Shown here: piece by piece, positions 41,407-51,212 of the stretch
How positions within the stretch are numbered: the stretch's first letter is position 1
Layout: each line of letters starts with the position of its first letter
From: HXMU1420-13 sp965228545
Lineage (GTDB): Bacteria; Bacteroidota; Rhodothermia; Balneolales; Balneolaceae
DNA length: 64,000 nt
Assembly: GCA_965228545.1 (NCBI GenBank)
Contig: OZ245822.1
Span: 682,001-746,000, forward strand
Direction of reading: 5' to 3'
The notes under the pieces: model-generated
Databases searched by the model: none
Told to the model about the DNA's origin: nothing
The model's input: only the letters and a program-made list of their open reading frames with translations
Translations under genes and position numbers: made by a program

Positions 41407-43208
41407 TCCGTTTCAATCATCGAGTGAGAACCTTTACGCTTAATTTGAAAGGTAAAGGATAGTTCAAACCCATGTTCCGACTTTACCGTCGAGTTTGCAT
41501 CCAACTGCTGGAGTAGCGTATTGATGAGTGTGAATCCAAAACTGTTGCTTACAGAGCAGTTTATAGCGTTGCACCCACTTCCATTGTCTTTGTAAACGCA
41601 TTGGATAACGTTTTCTAAATGTAATACACTAAAAGATATTACCGGATTTTCTTGCTCAACAAACGCATGCTTTAGTGAATTTGTAATGAGTTCGTTAAGT
41701 AATAAACCAAGCGGAATTCCTTGATTGATGTTTATATCAAAGCCTTCATCAACAAAAACTAAAGCTTTTGGTATACGCAAGCCCGAGTTAACTGTAACGG
41801 CGGTATTAAATATTTTCTGAATATAATTATGCAAATTTATACTAGATAAAGAATCTGTTTGATAAAGCATTTCGTGTACATCTGCTATGCTTTTAATGCG
41901 TTTACTCATCTGGTTATAAAATACACTCATCTCATCATTCTCAACGCTATAGGCCTGCAAGTGCAATAGGCCAACTATAATAGCCAGATTGTTTTTTACC
42001 CTATGATGTATCTCCTGTAAGAGAACGGTTTTTTCTGAAAGGGAGCGGTTGAGTTCTTTCTCCAAGGTTCTTTCGCTGGTTATATCGAGATGAGTTCCAA
42101 TTATACGTCGAACGGTACCATCATCATACCTTTTAATAACCCGCCCACGATCTCGGATTACCCGATAATCGCCATTTTTATGCATAAGGCGTACATCAAG
42201 ATCAAATTCATTGTCACCGGCATTTAACTGTGCCAAAACATCGGCGATAGCACTAAAATCATCGGGATGTAATATTTCATAGAAACTATCGAGATTTGGA
42301 GACAATTCGCCATATTGGTATCCAAGCATGTTGTGCCAAAAAGCATTTACCAAAATTTCTTGAGTATCCATGTTTAAATCCCAAACCCCAAGATCTGCTC
42401 CATGAATAGCCACATCTAAGCGATCTTCGCTTTCCTTAATCCGCTTATATGTATGCACGCGTTCTGTGATATCTTCCTGGATGGCTACAAAACCAACGAA
42501 TTCCCCATCCTCGATAATTGGGGTGAAGTCTAATTTTATCCAATATTCTTCTCCATTTTTTCGATATGCCAGAAGTTCATTTGAGAATGCTTTTTTCTGG
42601 GCGATATGAAGTCGAATATCTTCAATTGCTTGTTTTGAGGTATTTGACCCACTAATCAAATCCGATGGCTTTTTGCCTACTGATTCTGCCAAGGAATAGC
42701 CGGTAATGTTAGTATAAGCCCGGTTAACCCAAACAATTTCGATATCTTGATTCATTATCACAACGCCGTTGTGGATGTGTTTTGCAACTAAAGAAAGCCT
42801 TCGAACTTCTTCCTTTTGCTCGTGGATCAATTGCTTGGCTTTGTACACTTCAATTTGCGCTGAAACTGAGCTCGATAATGCTAAAAGTTCAGATTTCAAT
42901 AGTATTTCATTTACTTTGTAATCCATCACAAATCGAACAATTTCATGATTTAGCAGTGAACCCGATAAAACGATTATCGGGAATTCTGAATCCTGGCCTC
43001 GCACGAATTCTATAACATCAAAACTATACCCATCTCCAAGATTATGATCGGTTAGCACAATATCACTTTGCTCACGATTCCACTCTTTTTTGAAATGCTC
43101 GAACGAATGAAAGTGATGTATCTCGCAATTTGTTATTTGTTTTTCCAGACTTTTCTTGACGATATAAACATCGTTACTATCGTCCTCTACTAAACTTACT
43201 CGAATCAT
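41403..43208 (-). CDS. Receiver-PAS-PAS-HisKA_2 histidine kinase
   Basis: A 601-residue protein with a receiver domain (about 1-120, EDD, phospho-Asp in IVLTDHNLGD, Lys in ILLKSE), two PAS domains (about 135-255 and 265-385; VWVNRAYTNITGYS, DLNMDTQEILVNAFW), HisKA_2 (QEIHHRVKNNLAIIVGLLHLQ) and ATPase domain (LLNELITNSLKHAF, YKDNGSGCN). It is a close relative of the gene at 43682-45496 with the same domain order, so the pair arose by tandem duplication. Confidence 0.87.
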   Translation of the reverse strand: MIRVSLVEDDSNDVYIVKKSLEKQITNCEIHHFHSFEHFKKEWNREQSDIVLTDHNLGDGYSFDVIEFVRGQDSEFPIIVLSGSLLNHEIVRFVMDYKVNEILLKSELLALSSSVSAQIEVYKAKQLIHEQKEEVRRLSLVAKHIHNGVVIMNQDIEIVWVNRAYTNITGYSLAESVGKKPSDLISGSNTSKQAIEDIRLHIAQKKAFSNELLAYRKNGEEYWIKLDFTPIIEDGEFVGFVAIQEDITERVHTYKRIKESEDRLDVAIHGADLGVWDLNMDTQEILVNAFWHNMLGYQYGELSPNLDSFYEILHPDDFSAIADVLAQLNAGDNEFDLDVRLMHKNGDYRVIRDRGRVIKRYDDGTVRRIIGTHLDITSERTLEKELNRSLSEKTVLLQEIHHRVKNNLAIIVGLLHLQAYSVENDEMSVFYNQMSKRIKSIADVHEMLYQTDSLSSINLHNYIQKIFNTAVTVNSGLRIPKALVFVDEGFDININQGIPLGLLLNELITNSLKHAFVEQENPVISFSVLHLENVIQCVYKDNGSGCNAINCSVSNSFGFTLINTLLQQLDANSTVKSEHGFELSFTFQIKRKGSHSMIETD

Positions 43209-43681
43209 GTTGTCCTAAATTTCCTACTCTTTTAACCTATTGTGTCCCAGTATGTATGCGTTCAAACGTAGGATATACCGTGCTTTATTTATCGGAGTTG
43301 ATTCATTTTTTATAATAACAATGAGCCCATTTGAGGGGTTTAGGTAGGTTCATAAATAAAACAACTTCGATGTACGGATCGACAATATTTTTAGAATTAC
43401 AATTATGAAACTCAGAGTATCTGCGAGTGAAACACTAGTGTCTGCTTACTTATGCTTCAACTCGAAGCTATTGTCGTGGCTAAACTCACACTAGAAGGAA
43501 GCACTGAGTAAGTAGTCGCAACTTATTCAGGTTGACTTTATGTTTAAGAGATTTTTCGAGCCCGTAAACATGTACATAGTTTTTGGCATACGAAGATGTA
43601 CTGATAATTTGCCGAAAGTACGATTTAAAATATGGTTAAATCAATAAGTATCAGGTAGTACAAACAATAAAAAAATTCTTG
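43209..43681. other. Non-coding spacer between duplicated kinase genes
   Basis: 473 bases without a supported gene. It must hold the promoter of the 41403-43208 gene. I see no repeat, RNA or terminator that I can support. Partial dyads occur near 43440-43530. Confidence 0.5.
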
Positions 43682-45496
43682 CTAATGGTGTACAGGAAGA
43701 TTTGAGTGCGAACCGGTATGCTTAACGCGAAAAGAAAAAATGATTCCAAATCCACCTTCTTTTGAGTACTCGAAGGTAGACTCTAGTTGTTGCAGTAAGG
43801 TTTGGATGAGCGTAAAACCAAGACTAATTGAGTTGCCAATATTAATATCAGCCAAGCCTTTTCCATTATCTTTATATCTGCAGTAGATTACTTCACCTTT
43901 ACGCGAAATTTGTAAAGTTATTTCAGGATTATCTTCCTCATCGAAGGCATGTTTCATCGAGTTGGTGAGTAGTTCGTTAAGCAGTAATCCAATTGGAATG
44001 GCCTGATTAATGTTGATTTCGAAGAGTTTATCGATGATAATATTAATATTTGGCGTAACCTGAATTTTAAACAACGACTTGATATTATTAGACAGGCTAA
44101 TAACGTACTCATGCAAATTGATGCTTGTAAACGACTCGGAATTGTAGAGTAATTCGTGAACATCAGCTATTGTTTTGATGCGGGTGATCATATCGGAGAA
44201 AAAGGTGCGCACTTCTTCATTTTCGGTGTTGAATGATTGCAGATGAAGTAACCCTGAAATAATTGCCAGATTATTTTTTACTCGATGATGAATTTCTTGC
44301 AATAATATTGTTTTCTCATTTAGAGAAGAGTTTAGCTCGTTGCTTAATTGGGTTTCGTTGGTAATATCAAGGTGAGTGCCGATCAAACGTTTAATTTCCC
44401 CATTTTGATCCCTTTGCGTTACACGTCCTCGATTTCTGATTACCCGATAGTCGCCATCTTTATGAAGGCATCGCAGAGTTAAGTTGAAAGAATTTTCACC
44501 GGCTTTTAACTGCGAATAGGTTTTATCAATTTTCTGTAAACATTGAGGATGAACTAAACGAAGAAATGAATCCAAATCTGTATTTATTTCACCTACTTTG
44601 TACCCAAGCATGGTATACCAGTTGTCGTTTACTACATTTTCTCCACTTTCTAAATCTAAATCCCATACTCCCAAGTCTGCACCATGTATAGCGGCATCTA
44701 AGCGGTCTTCACTTTCTTTTATTTGATTCTGCGTGATGATTCGTTTAGTAATATCTTCTTGTATTGCGATAAAACCTGAGTGTTTACCCTGATCAAACAT
44801 TGGAGTAATATCCAGCTTAATCCAATACTCTTCGCCTTCGCGGTTGTAGTTTAGAATCTCCTCAGAAAGAGGCTCACGGTTGTTAAGTTTTCTGCGAATA
44901 CGTTTTCTTGTCTCAAAACAAGTGTTCTCACCTTGTACTATAAATGCAGGCTTTTTGCCGATGATTTCTTCTCTCGAATAGCCGGATATGGTAGTAAATG
45001 CTTTATTTGCCCAAATGATCTCTTCCTTAGCATTGGTTACAATCACCCCGCTGCGAGTCTGCTCTGCAACCATCGAGAGCATTTTTAGCTCCTGAGTTTG
45101 CTTTTCGAGTAGATGAAGTGATTTTTTTGCCTGAAGTTCTTTTAAAATAGAAAGGTGTAACCGGGTAAGGTCGTGTTTTAGTACAATATCGTTTACCCGA
45201 TAGTCGATGATCAATCGTGCTACCTCATTATCTTCCAGCGCGCTAGATAAAATAATGATAGGTATATCATTAGATCGTTCACGGATGTAAGTAACTACAT
45301 CGAAACTAGTTGCACCGGGTATCTGATGATCTGTAATTACAAGATCAATTTCTTCTGATTTCCAACCTGATTTAAATTCCTGAAGGCTCGAAAAGGTTGT
45401 TAGCTGAAAGGAATATTTTTTATTCGCTAACACCTTTTCAATGATCAAAGAATCGGTGGTGTTGTCCTCTATTAGTGCTAGCTTAATTGGGTCCAT
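43682..45496 (-). CDS. Receiver-PAS-PAS-HisKA_2 histidine kinase (paralog)
   Basis: A 604-residue paralog of 41403-43208. Receiver about 1-120 (EDN, phospho-Asp in LVITDHQIPG, Lys in IVLKHD), PAS 135-255 (IIWANKAFTTISGYSREEI), PAS 265-385 (DLDLESGENVVNDNWY), HisKA_2 (QEIHHRVKNNLAIISGLLHLQ), and ATPase domain (LLNELLTNSMKHAF, YKDNGKGLAD). The acidic pair is reduced to ED-N. It is transcribed separately from the downstream paralog across a 473-base gap. Confidence 0.87.
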   Translation of the reverse strand: MDPIKLALIEDNTTDSLIIEKVLANKKYSFQLTTFSSLQEFKSGWKSEEIDLVITDHQIPGATSFDVVTYIRERSNDIPIIILSSALEDNEVARLIIDYRVNDIVLKHDLTRLHLSILKELQAKKSLHLLEKQTQELKMLSMVAEQTRSGVIVTNAKEEIIWANKAFTTISGYSREEIIGKKPAFIVQGENTCFETRKRIRRKLNNREPLSEEILNYNREGEEYWIKLDITPMFDQGKHSGFIAIQEDITKRIITQNQIKESEDRLDAAIHGADLGVWDLDLESGENVVNDNWYTMLGYKVGEINTDLDSFLRLVHPQCLQKIDKTYSQLKAGENSFNLTLRCLHKDGDYRVIRNRGRVTQRDQNGEIKRLIGTHLDITNETQLSNELNSSLNEKTILLQEIHHRVKNNLAIISGLLHLQSFNTENEEVRTFFSDMITRIKTIADVHELLYNSESFTSINLHEYVISLSNNIKSLFKIQVTPNINIIIDKLFEININQAIPIGLLLNELLTNSMKHAFDEEDNPEITLQISRKGEVIYCRYKDNGKGLADINIGNSISLGFTLIQTLLQQLESTFEYSKEGGFGIIFSFRVKHTGSHSNLPVHH

Positions 45497-45776
45497 TGTT
45501 CTTGTCGATTATACAATCTGTAATCAAACACATTATTACCAGTGATGATCATTGACTGTTATCGGTTCAAACCATGGATCAAATAAGAGGAATAATGCAG
45601 CGATTAATTTAGCTTAAATCTTGAAAGTTATGAAGTTCGGGATATTAATTTTCTTTAAAGAAAATTACATCGATCTTGGACTGTGTACGTAATCGTAAAT
45701 TACTACAAATCCCATTTCCTTGAATAGTTACAACACTAAACTTTATAAAAAACAAAACAGTAAAATCGCAATTGAG

Positions 45777-46445
45777 TTACTTCGAATCTTCTTTGAGCTT
45801 ATGTTTATTGAAATAAAGAAATGCAATCCAAATAAGGCTTAATCCCCCGAAAATTGCGATAAAGGTGAAAATAGCCGGCCCCGGATCACTCACAGTAGAT
45901 ATTGAGCCGGAGTAAGCAGCAATTGCAGCGTAGGGTAGAGTTCCAATGGAGTAAAAAAGCAAATATTTCCAGTACGGCATTTTAGTAACACCGGCAAGGC
46001 AGGAGGTTACCTCGGGTAGCATCGGTGCAGCCCGGCAGAGCATTAAACTGAACGGACCAAACATCGAAAATAATCGAGTCATTTCTTCAATTTGTTGCTC
46101 GTCTTTACTTACAAAGCGTAGTAGTTTATCGCCATGAAAACGACTGATCAAATATCCCATGGTGCCAGCGCCAAGCATCCCTAAAGAGGAATAAAAGACA
46201 CCAAGTTCTACACCTAAAAAAAAGCCCGATAGAATAGTAAGTGAAAGGGTTGGTATGGCGATAAATAAATCAACCAGCATTAACAGTACTATGATGGTGC
46301 CAACTATCCATGGTGAGAGCTCCATAGCGGCTTCAAGCCATAGTTTTATATCGTCGGTGCTGAGGATACCAAGTAGCTTGAAAACGACAAGTGTAAACGT
46401 AAAAAAAGCTCCCAGCAGGAGAACAAATTTAATTAAAGCTTTCAT
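45777..46445 (-). CDS. DedA/VTT-domain membrane protein (TVP38/TMEM64-like)
   Basis: A 222-residue membrane protein of the SNARE-associated Golgi/VTT superfamily, thought to handle lipid or osmotic homeostasis. Helices at about 5-27, 43-78, 85-105, 133-155, 165-185 and 190-212. Conserved family positions appear as GFFLGVELGVFYSSLGMLGAGTMGYLISRF and RAAPMLPE...LAGVTKMPYWKYLLFYSIGTLPYAAIAAYSG. No neighbour is informative. Confidence 0.85.
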   Translation of the reverse strand: MKALIKFVLLLGAFFTFTLVVFKLLGILSTDDIKLWLEAAMELSPWIVGTIIVLLMLVDLFIAIPTLSLTILSGFFLGVELGVFYSSLGMLGAGTMGYLISRFHGDKLLRFVSKDEQQIEEMTRLFSMFGPFSLMLCRAAPMLPEVTSCLAGVTKMPYWKYLLFYSIGTLPYAAIAAYSGSISTVSDPGPAIFTFIAIFGGLSLIWIAFLYFNKHKLKEDSK

Positions 46446-46601
46446 AAATATACTGTGATCGTTGCCAAAACCTGAACCTGCGAATCGACGTTCCTAAGGT
46501 ATAAAACAAACGCCAAAAATACTTAACCCCCAGTCATTTACAGATTGATTCCATCTTACAAGGTGATAGCCTAAGCCAATCTTTTGCCCTAACATTATCA
46601 C

Positions 46602-47177
46602 TTAGCGGATAATGTAAATCATAGTTGTATCAGCGGGCACGTTGTATGGGTTTACACGATCGTACACCACCCAAGAATCGCGAAATCTTCGCTTAAGTAG
46701 ATTCGAGAATTCAATAGCCCGTTCTCTATCATGAAAATCACCTACATGTACGCGATAGTGGGGCGGCTTAAAGAATGTATAAGTTTCGGCAATGTAGCCA
46801 TCAATGTTAGCAGAACTCCAAACTCTGAAATGCTTTGCGATGGTATCAGCAAGGGCAATATCAGCACCGGAATAAATTTGAACACGATAGCCTTCAAAAA
46901 GATCGGTTTCTTTTTCCTTCATCTCTTCTTTAATGCGGGCATAACCTGCAGGTATTTCGTTTCTCCTATTCAGATATGTGTCGGATAAAGAACTCAAAAA
47001 TGGATAAGTGTCCTCTACATTTTCATCCGTTTCGGTGGATGAAGTTGCTTCTTTGTCTGAAGAAATCGGGGCTTCGTTTCCATCGGGTTGTAAAGGTTCT
47101 TGTGCGGTGGTAATAGCTTTTTCGCTTGTAGCACAACCAGCCAAAAACACCGTTAAAGCCAGAAAAGCATATTTCAT
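46602..47177 (-). CDS. SPOR-domain lipoprotein
   Basis: A 191-residue lipoprotein with lipobox LAGCA (about residue 15). An acidic linker (about 22-60) is followed by a helical segment and a C-terminal SPOR domain (FEGYRVQIYSGADIALADTIAKHFR, PPHYRVHVGDFHDRERAIEFSNLL). SPOR domains bind denuded peptidoglycan, so it may act at septa. The ATG at 47177 was chosen because it opens the signal peptide; the longer frame overlaps the aldehyde dehydrogenase-like gene. Confidence 0.85.
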   Translation of the reverse strand: MKYAFLALTVFLAGCATSEKAITTAQEPLQPDGNEAPISSDKEATSSTETDENVEDTYPFLSSLSDTYLNRRNEIPAGYARIKEEMKEKETDLFEGYRVQIYSGADIALADTIAKHFRVWSSANIDGYIAETYTFFKPPHYRVHVGDFHDRERAIEFSNLLKRRFRDSWVVYDRVNPYNVPADTTMIYIIR

Positions 47178-47178
47178 A

Positions 47179-48042
47179 TTAAAACCCAATAGGATGCCAT
47201 GTAGTTTTGGTTTCCTGAAATTGAGTAATAAAGTAAGGATTTTCAGCTTCATCGGCATACCAATCGTCAACTCGTTGTTTAAGAATTCGTTTAATATTTT
47301 CTGCAGCAAGTTCATCGATGTTGATCACCATTTTAGTGGGTAACGCATCAGTGTAGCAGAGTGCATTTACATCCATATGTCCGGCTAAATGTTCCACTAA
47401 TTCTTCTCTTTTTCCGGTAATAATATTCACAACACCACTGGGAACATCAGAGGTATTCAATACTTCGGCTAGAACGATAGATGCAAGGGGGTATTTTTCG
47501 GATGCGAGCACTACACAGGTGTTTCCGCCGGCTAAAGTAGGAGCTAATAAAGAACTTAGGCCTAGAAGTGGACTTTTTTCCGGCGCAATGATGCCAACAA
47601 CTCCCGTTGGTTCTAACAAGCTAAAGTTAAAATGTGCACTTGCCACTGGGTTCACACTCCCAAAAACTTGTTGGTACTTATCGGTCCAACCCGCGTAATA
47701 AATCCATCGATCGATGGAAGCATTGATATCAGCTTCAGCATCTTTTTCTGAAAAACCAATCTGTGATAGTTCTTTCATGAATTCAGTTCGTCGGCTTTCC
47801 ATCATTTCAGCAACCCGGTAAAGGATTTGCCCCCGATTGTAAGCGTTTCGTTTACTCCATCCTGAAAACGCACCACGAGCGGATTTTACTGCATTACGAA
47901 CGTCTTTTCGACTTCCTAAACATGCATTAGCGAGCAGATCACCATTGGTGTTATGCACTTTATAGAATCTGCCAGATTCGGTTCGGGGAAATTGCCCCCC
48001 AATATACATTTTATAGGTTTTTAGTACTTCTAAATGACTCAT
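47179..48042 (-). CDS. Short aldehyde dehydrogenase-like protein lacking the catalytic domain
   Basis: A 287-residue protein matching only the N-terminal NAD-binding half of aldehyde dehydrogenases (MYIGGQFPRTESGRFYKV, GVVGIIAPEKSPLLGLSSLLAPTLAGGNTCVV, LNTSDVPSGVVNIITG). The stretch with the catalytic Cys and Glu is absent. It sits directly downstream of a complete aldehyde dehydrogenase and deoC in the same direction. It may be an inactive partner subunit. Its intact reading frame argues against a decayed gene. Confidence 0.8.
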   Translation of the reverse strand: MSHLEVLKTYKMYIGGQFPRTESGRFYKVHNTNGDLLANACLGSRKDVRNAVKSARGAFSGWSKRNAYNRGQILYRVAEMMESRRTEFMKELSQIGFSEKDAEADINASIDRWIYYAGWTDKYQQVFGSVNPVASAHFNFSLLEPTGVVGIIAPEKSPLLGLSSLLAPTLAGGNTCVVLASEKYPLASIVLAEVLNTSDVPSGVVNIITGKREELVEHLAGHMDVNALCYTDALPTKMVINIDELAAENIKRILKQRVDDWYADEAENPYFITQFQETKTTWHPIGF

Positions 48043-48090
48043 GAGTTAAACCTGTTTACGGTCAAAATTTTTCATTTTATTGATGGTTTA

Positions 48091-49593
48091 TCAGAATTTC
48101 AGGTAAGCACCCAATCCATGCAATCCGCCTTCACGCCCTACACCACTTTCTTTGTAGCCGCCGAATGGTGAGGTAGGATCAAATTTATTGTATGTATTTG
48201 CCCAAACTACACCTGAACGTAAGCCTGAACCAACTTTGAAGATTTTTGAACCTTTGTCGGTCCATACACCGCCGGCAAGTCCAAAAGGCGTGTTATTCGC
48301 TTTTTGAATGGCTTCATCAGCTGTTCGGAAAGTTTGAATAGTTAATACCGGTCCGAAAATTTCTTCCTGAACTACACGGTTTGATTGAGATACATTCATG
48401 AGAAGGGTAGGGCGAACAAAGTATCCATTATCCGGAACTGAGCAGGAACTTTGATATACATCGGCGCCTTCATCCAAGGCAATCTTTAAGTATTTGTTTA
48501 TGGTCTCGAATTGCCCATGCGAATTAATCGCACCCACATCGGTATTCTTATCTAATGGATCACCAACAATAAGTGACTCCATTCTATCTTTTAGTTTTTG
48601 GATCACTCTCTCAGCCACACCTTCCTGTACCAGCAGGCGAGAGCCGGCACAACACACATGCCCCTGATTAAAGAATATAGCGTTTATGATCCCTTCAACA
48701 GCCTGATCGATGGGAGCATCTTCGAACACAATCATAGCGCCTTTACCACCGAGTTCTAGCGTGAATTTCTTGTCGGATCCGGCTAGAGATCGTTGAATTA
48801 ATTTTCCTACCCCGGTTGATCCGGTAAAAGCAATTTTGTCGATGTCCTTGTGATTTACAATTTCTGCACCGGTTTCTCCGGCCCCTGTAACAATGTTTAC
48901 AACTCCATCAGGTAGACCCGCGTCCTTAACAAGTTCAGCAAATTTAAGTGCCGTTAAGGAAGTTGTTTCTGCTGGTTTTAAAACCACGGTGTTTCCGCAT
49001 GCCAATGCCGGAGCAATTTTCCATGCTAGCATTAGAAGTGGGAAGTTCCATGGGATAATTTGTCCGCAAACGCCAAGCGGCTGTGGCTTTTTACCGGGAA
49101 ATGCATAGTCAAGTTTGTCGGCCCAACCTGCATAATAGAAAAAGTGTGCAGCAACTAAAGGCACATCCACATCACGCGATTCTCGAATAGGCTTTCCACC
49201 ATCAATGCTTTCGAGTACCGAAAACTCTCTTGCACGCTCTTGAATCATTCGTGCGATTCGGTACAAGTATTTACTTCTTTCTTTAGCCGAAAGTGAACTC
49301 CATTCGCCTTCAAATGCTCTACGAGCCGCTTTAACTGCGTTGTTCACATCACTTTTTGTGGCTTCTGCAAATTCTGTGATTGTTTCACCGGTAGCCGGAT
49401 TCGTTGATTTGAAGTAGGTTCCGTTTGATGGCTTAACAAACTTTCCACCAACAAAAAGGTCGTATTTCTCCTTGATTTCGGCATGCGATGCACTTTCAGG
49501 AGCAGGGGCATATTCCCAAATCGAAGCAAAATCTAATTTAGAGTTCGGAGAAGTTGGTTTGTAAGATTCTTTGATATTCGTAGTCTCAGACAT
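48091..49593 (-). CDS. Aldehyde dehydrogenase
   Basis: A 500-residue NAD(P)-dependent enzyme. It has the N-terminal FVGGKFVKPSNGTYFKSTNPATGE, cofactor motif FTGSTGVGKLIQ, catalytic Glu in LELGGKGAMIV and catalytic Cys in NQGHVCCAGSRL, and the C-terminal GGYKESGVGREGG. It follows deoC by nine bases, so it probably oxidises the acetaldehyde released from deoxyribose 5-phosphate. The exact substrate is inferred from the operon. Confidence 0.92.
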   Translation of the reverse strand: MSETTNIKESYKPTSPNSKLDFASIWEYAPAPESASHAEIKEKYDLFVGGKFVKPSNGTYFKSTNPATGETITEFAEATKSDVNNAVKAARRAFEGEWSSLSAKERSKYLYRIARMIQERAREFSVLESIDGGKPIRESRDVDVPLVAAHFFYYAGWADKLDYAFPGKKPQPLGVCGQIIPWNFPLLMLAWKIAPALACGNTVVLKPAETTSLTALKFAELVKDAGLPDGVVNIVTGAGETGAEIVNHKDIDKIAFTGSTGVGKLIQRSLAGSDKKFTLELGGKGAMIVFEDAPIDQAVEGIINAIFFNQGHVCCAGSRLLVQEGVAERVIQKLKDRMESLIVGDPLDKNTDVGAINSHGQFETINKYLKIALDEGADVYQSSCSVPDNGYFVRPTLLMNVSQSNRVVQEEIFGPVLTIQTFRTADEAIQKANNTPFGLAGGVWTDKGSKIFKVGSGLRSGVVWANTYNKFDPTSPFGGYKESGVGREGGLHGLGAYLKF

Positions 49594-49601
49594 AACTGTA
49601 T

Positions 49602-50501
49602 TTAATCAACTGAAAAATAATCGGGGCTTTGATAGTGCCCCGTAGTTTGTTTTACTATTTGCATCAACACATCGTTGGCAAGCGAGCTGGCACCGAAGCG
49701 GAAGTATTCGTTATTTAACCAAGCTGCACCTAAGGTCTCTTTTACCAAAACTAAATATTGTATTGCTTGTTTTGCAGTTCGTATTCCTCCGGCAGGTTTC
49801 ATACCAATCATTTTGCCGGTTTTGTAGTAATAATCACGAATAGCTTCAAGCATAACCAATGTAACAGGTTGGGTTGCAGCAGGGCTAATTTTTCCGGTTG
49901 ATGTTTTGATAAAGTCGGCACCTGCATCCATCGCAATATCACTAGCTTTGCGTACATTTTCGTAGGTAAGCAGTTCGCCCGTCTCCAAAATTACTTTTAG
50001 GTGGGCATCTCCACAAGCCTCTTTAATAGCAGCAATTTCATCAAACACCTGTTGGTATTGGCCTGAAAGAAATGCTCCGCGGCTGATCACCATATCCACT
50101 TCGTCGGCACCTTCATCAACAGCAAATTTTGTATCGTCAATACGAACCGAAAGAGGAGCCATTCCGCTTGGAAAGGCTGTGGCAACCGAAGCCACATTAA
50201 TTCCGCTTCCTTTCACGGCATTTTTTGCAGTTCGAACCATGGTTGGATACACGCATACCGCAGCAACAGTTGGTAGTTCTGGCATTGGCGCATACGGTAT
50301 CTTCGCTTTCTGGCACAACTGGATTACTTTTCCAATGGAGTCTTTACCCTCCAATGTGGTAAGGTCCATCATACTTAGAGCCAATTTAAGTGCAAATATT
50401 TTCGATTCTTTTTTAATACTTCGCTTGTTTAAACGAGCTACTCGTTCCTCTACAGCAACATGATCTATTGGAACCGTGACGGAATAATCAGGATAATTCA
50501 T
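49602..50501 (-). CDS. deoC: Deoxyribose-phosphate aldolase
   Basis: A 299-residue class I aldolase that splits 2-deoxyribose 5-phosphate into glyceraldehyde 3-phosphate and acetaldehyde. The Schiff-base lysine is in ADFIKTSTGK, and DEVDMVISRGAFLSG and MKPAGGIRTAKQAI are family motifs. It is longer than E. coli DeoC and closer to the long (DERA-like) form. It is the first gene of the deoC-aldehyde dehydrogenase operon and supplies deoxynucleoside breakdown. Confidence 0.95.
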   Translation of the reverse strand: MNYPDYSVTVPIDHVAVEERVARLNKRSIKKESKIFALKLALSMMDLTTLEGKDSIGKVIQLCQKAKIPYAPMPELPTVAAVCVYPTMVRTAKNAVKGSGINVASVATAFPSGMAPLSVRIDDTKFAVDEGADEVDMVISRGAFLSGQYQQVFDEIAAIKEACGDAHLKVILETGELLTYENVRKASDIAMDAGADFIKTSTGKISPAATQPVTLVMLEAIRDYYYKTGKMIGMKPAGGIRTAKQAIQYLVLVKETLGAAWLNNEYFRFGASSLANDVLMQIVKQTTGHYQSPDYFSVD

Positions 50502-50777
50502 TCTTAAATTATGGGAGATAACGGAATTGTGTATTTAGTGGATGCAAAGGTACGAAATTATGAGAAAAGCATTTTTAGTAGCGTTGGGGAATATTGAAGT
50601 TTTTGATTTCATGATTACATCCAGTCACCATACGAATATATCATCCATTATGTCTCCATTATCTTTTTGATTTGTGCAAATAAATGGAAGTTGCAGCAAT
50701 AACGATTTTCTTGTTAATTAGCTGAGTCACAATACACTATTGCGATATGTAAATCATAAATTAATCAGAGGTACACA

Positions 50778-51191
50778 ATGGAAGGAATTAATTGGTTGGC
50801 AGTTGTAGCTGCTTCGCTTGTTGGATTTGGAGTCGGGTTTTTATGGTACGGCCCGTTATTTGGTAAAGCCTGGATGGCTGAATCGGGCATGACAGAGGAA
50901 AAAGTAGCAGAAGGAAACATGGGTAAGATTTTTGGGTTATCCTTTGTTTTTCAATTTATCATGGCGTTTTGTTTAGCGATGTTCTTTTTTGGAACGCCGG
51001 AAGGTGCAGCTCAGATGACGGTAGGCAGTGCAACTTTTTATGGATTTTTGACTGGTGCGGGTTGGATTCTTCCGGCATTTGCAATAAGCGGTTTATTTGA
51101 ACATAAATCCTGGAAGTTGATTCTGATTCATGGTGGTTATTGGGTAATAACTTTTACCATTATGGGATTGGTGCTGGGATTATGGCGTTAA
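50778..51191 (+). CDS. DUF1761 membrane protein
   Basis: A 137-residue protein of the DUF1761 family with four helices (about 5-22, 52-72, 85-105, 113-133). The family start is NWLAVVAASLVGFGVGFLWYGPLFGKAWM. No function is known for this family. A hairpin with a T-tract at 51223-51273 lies 30 bases after its stop. Confidence 0.85.
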   Translation: MEGINWLAVVAASLVGFGVGFLWYGPLFGKAWMAESGMTEEKVAEGNMGKIFGLSFVFQFIMAFCLAMFFFGTPEGAAQMTVGSATFYGFLTGAGWILPAFAISGLFEHKSWKLILIHGGYWVITFTIMGLVLGLWR

Positions 51192-51212
51192 CACCATTCT
51201 AGACATCGTTAA

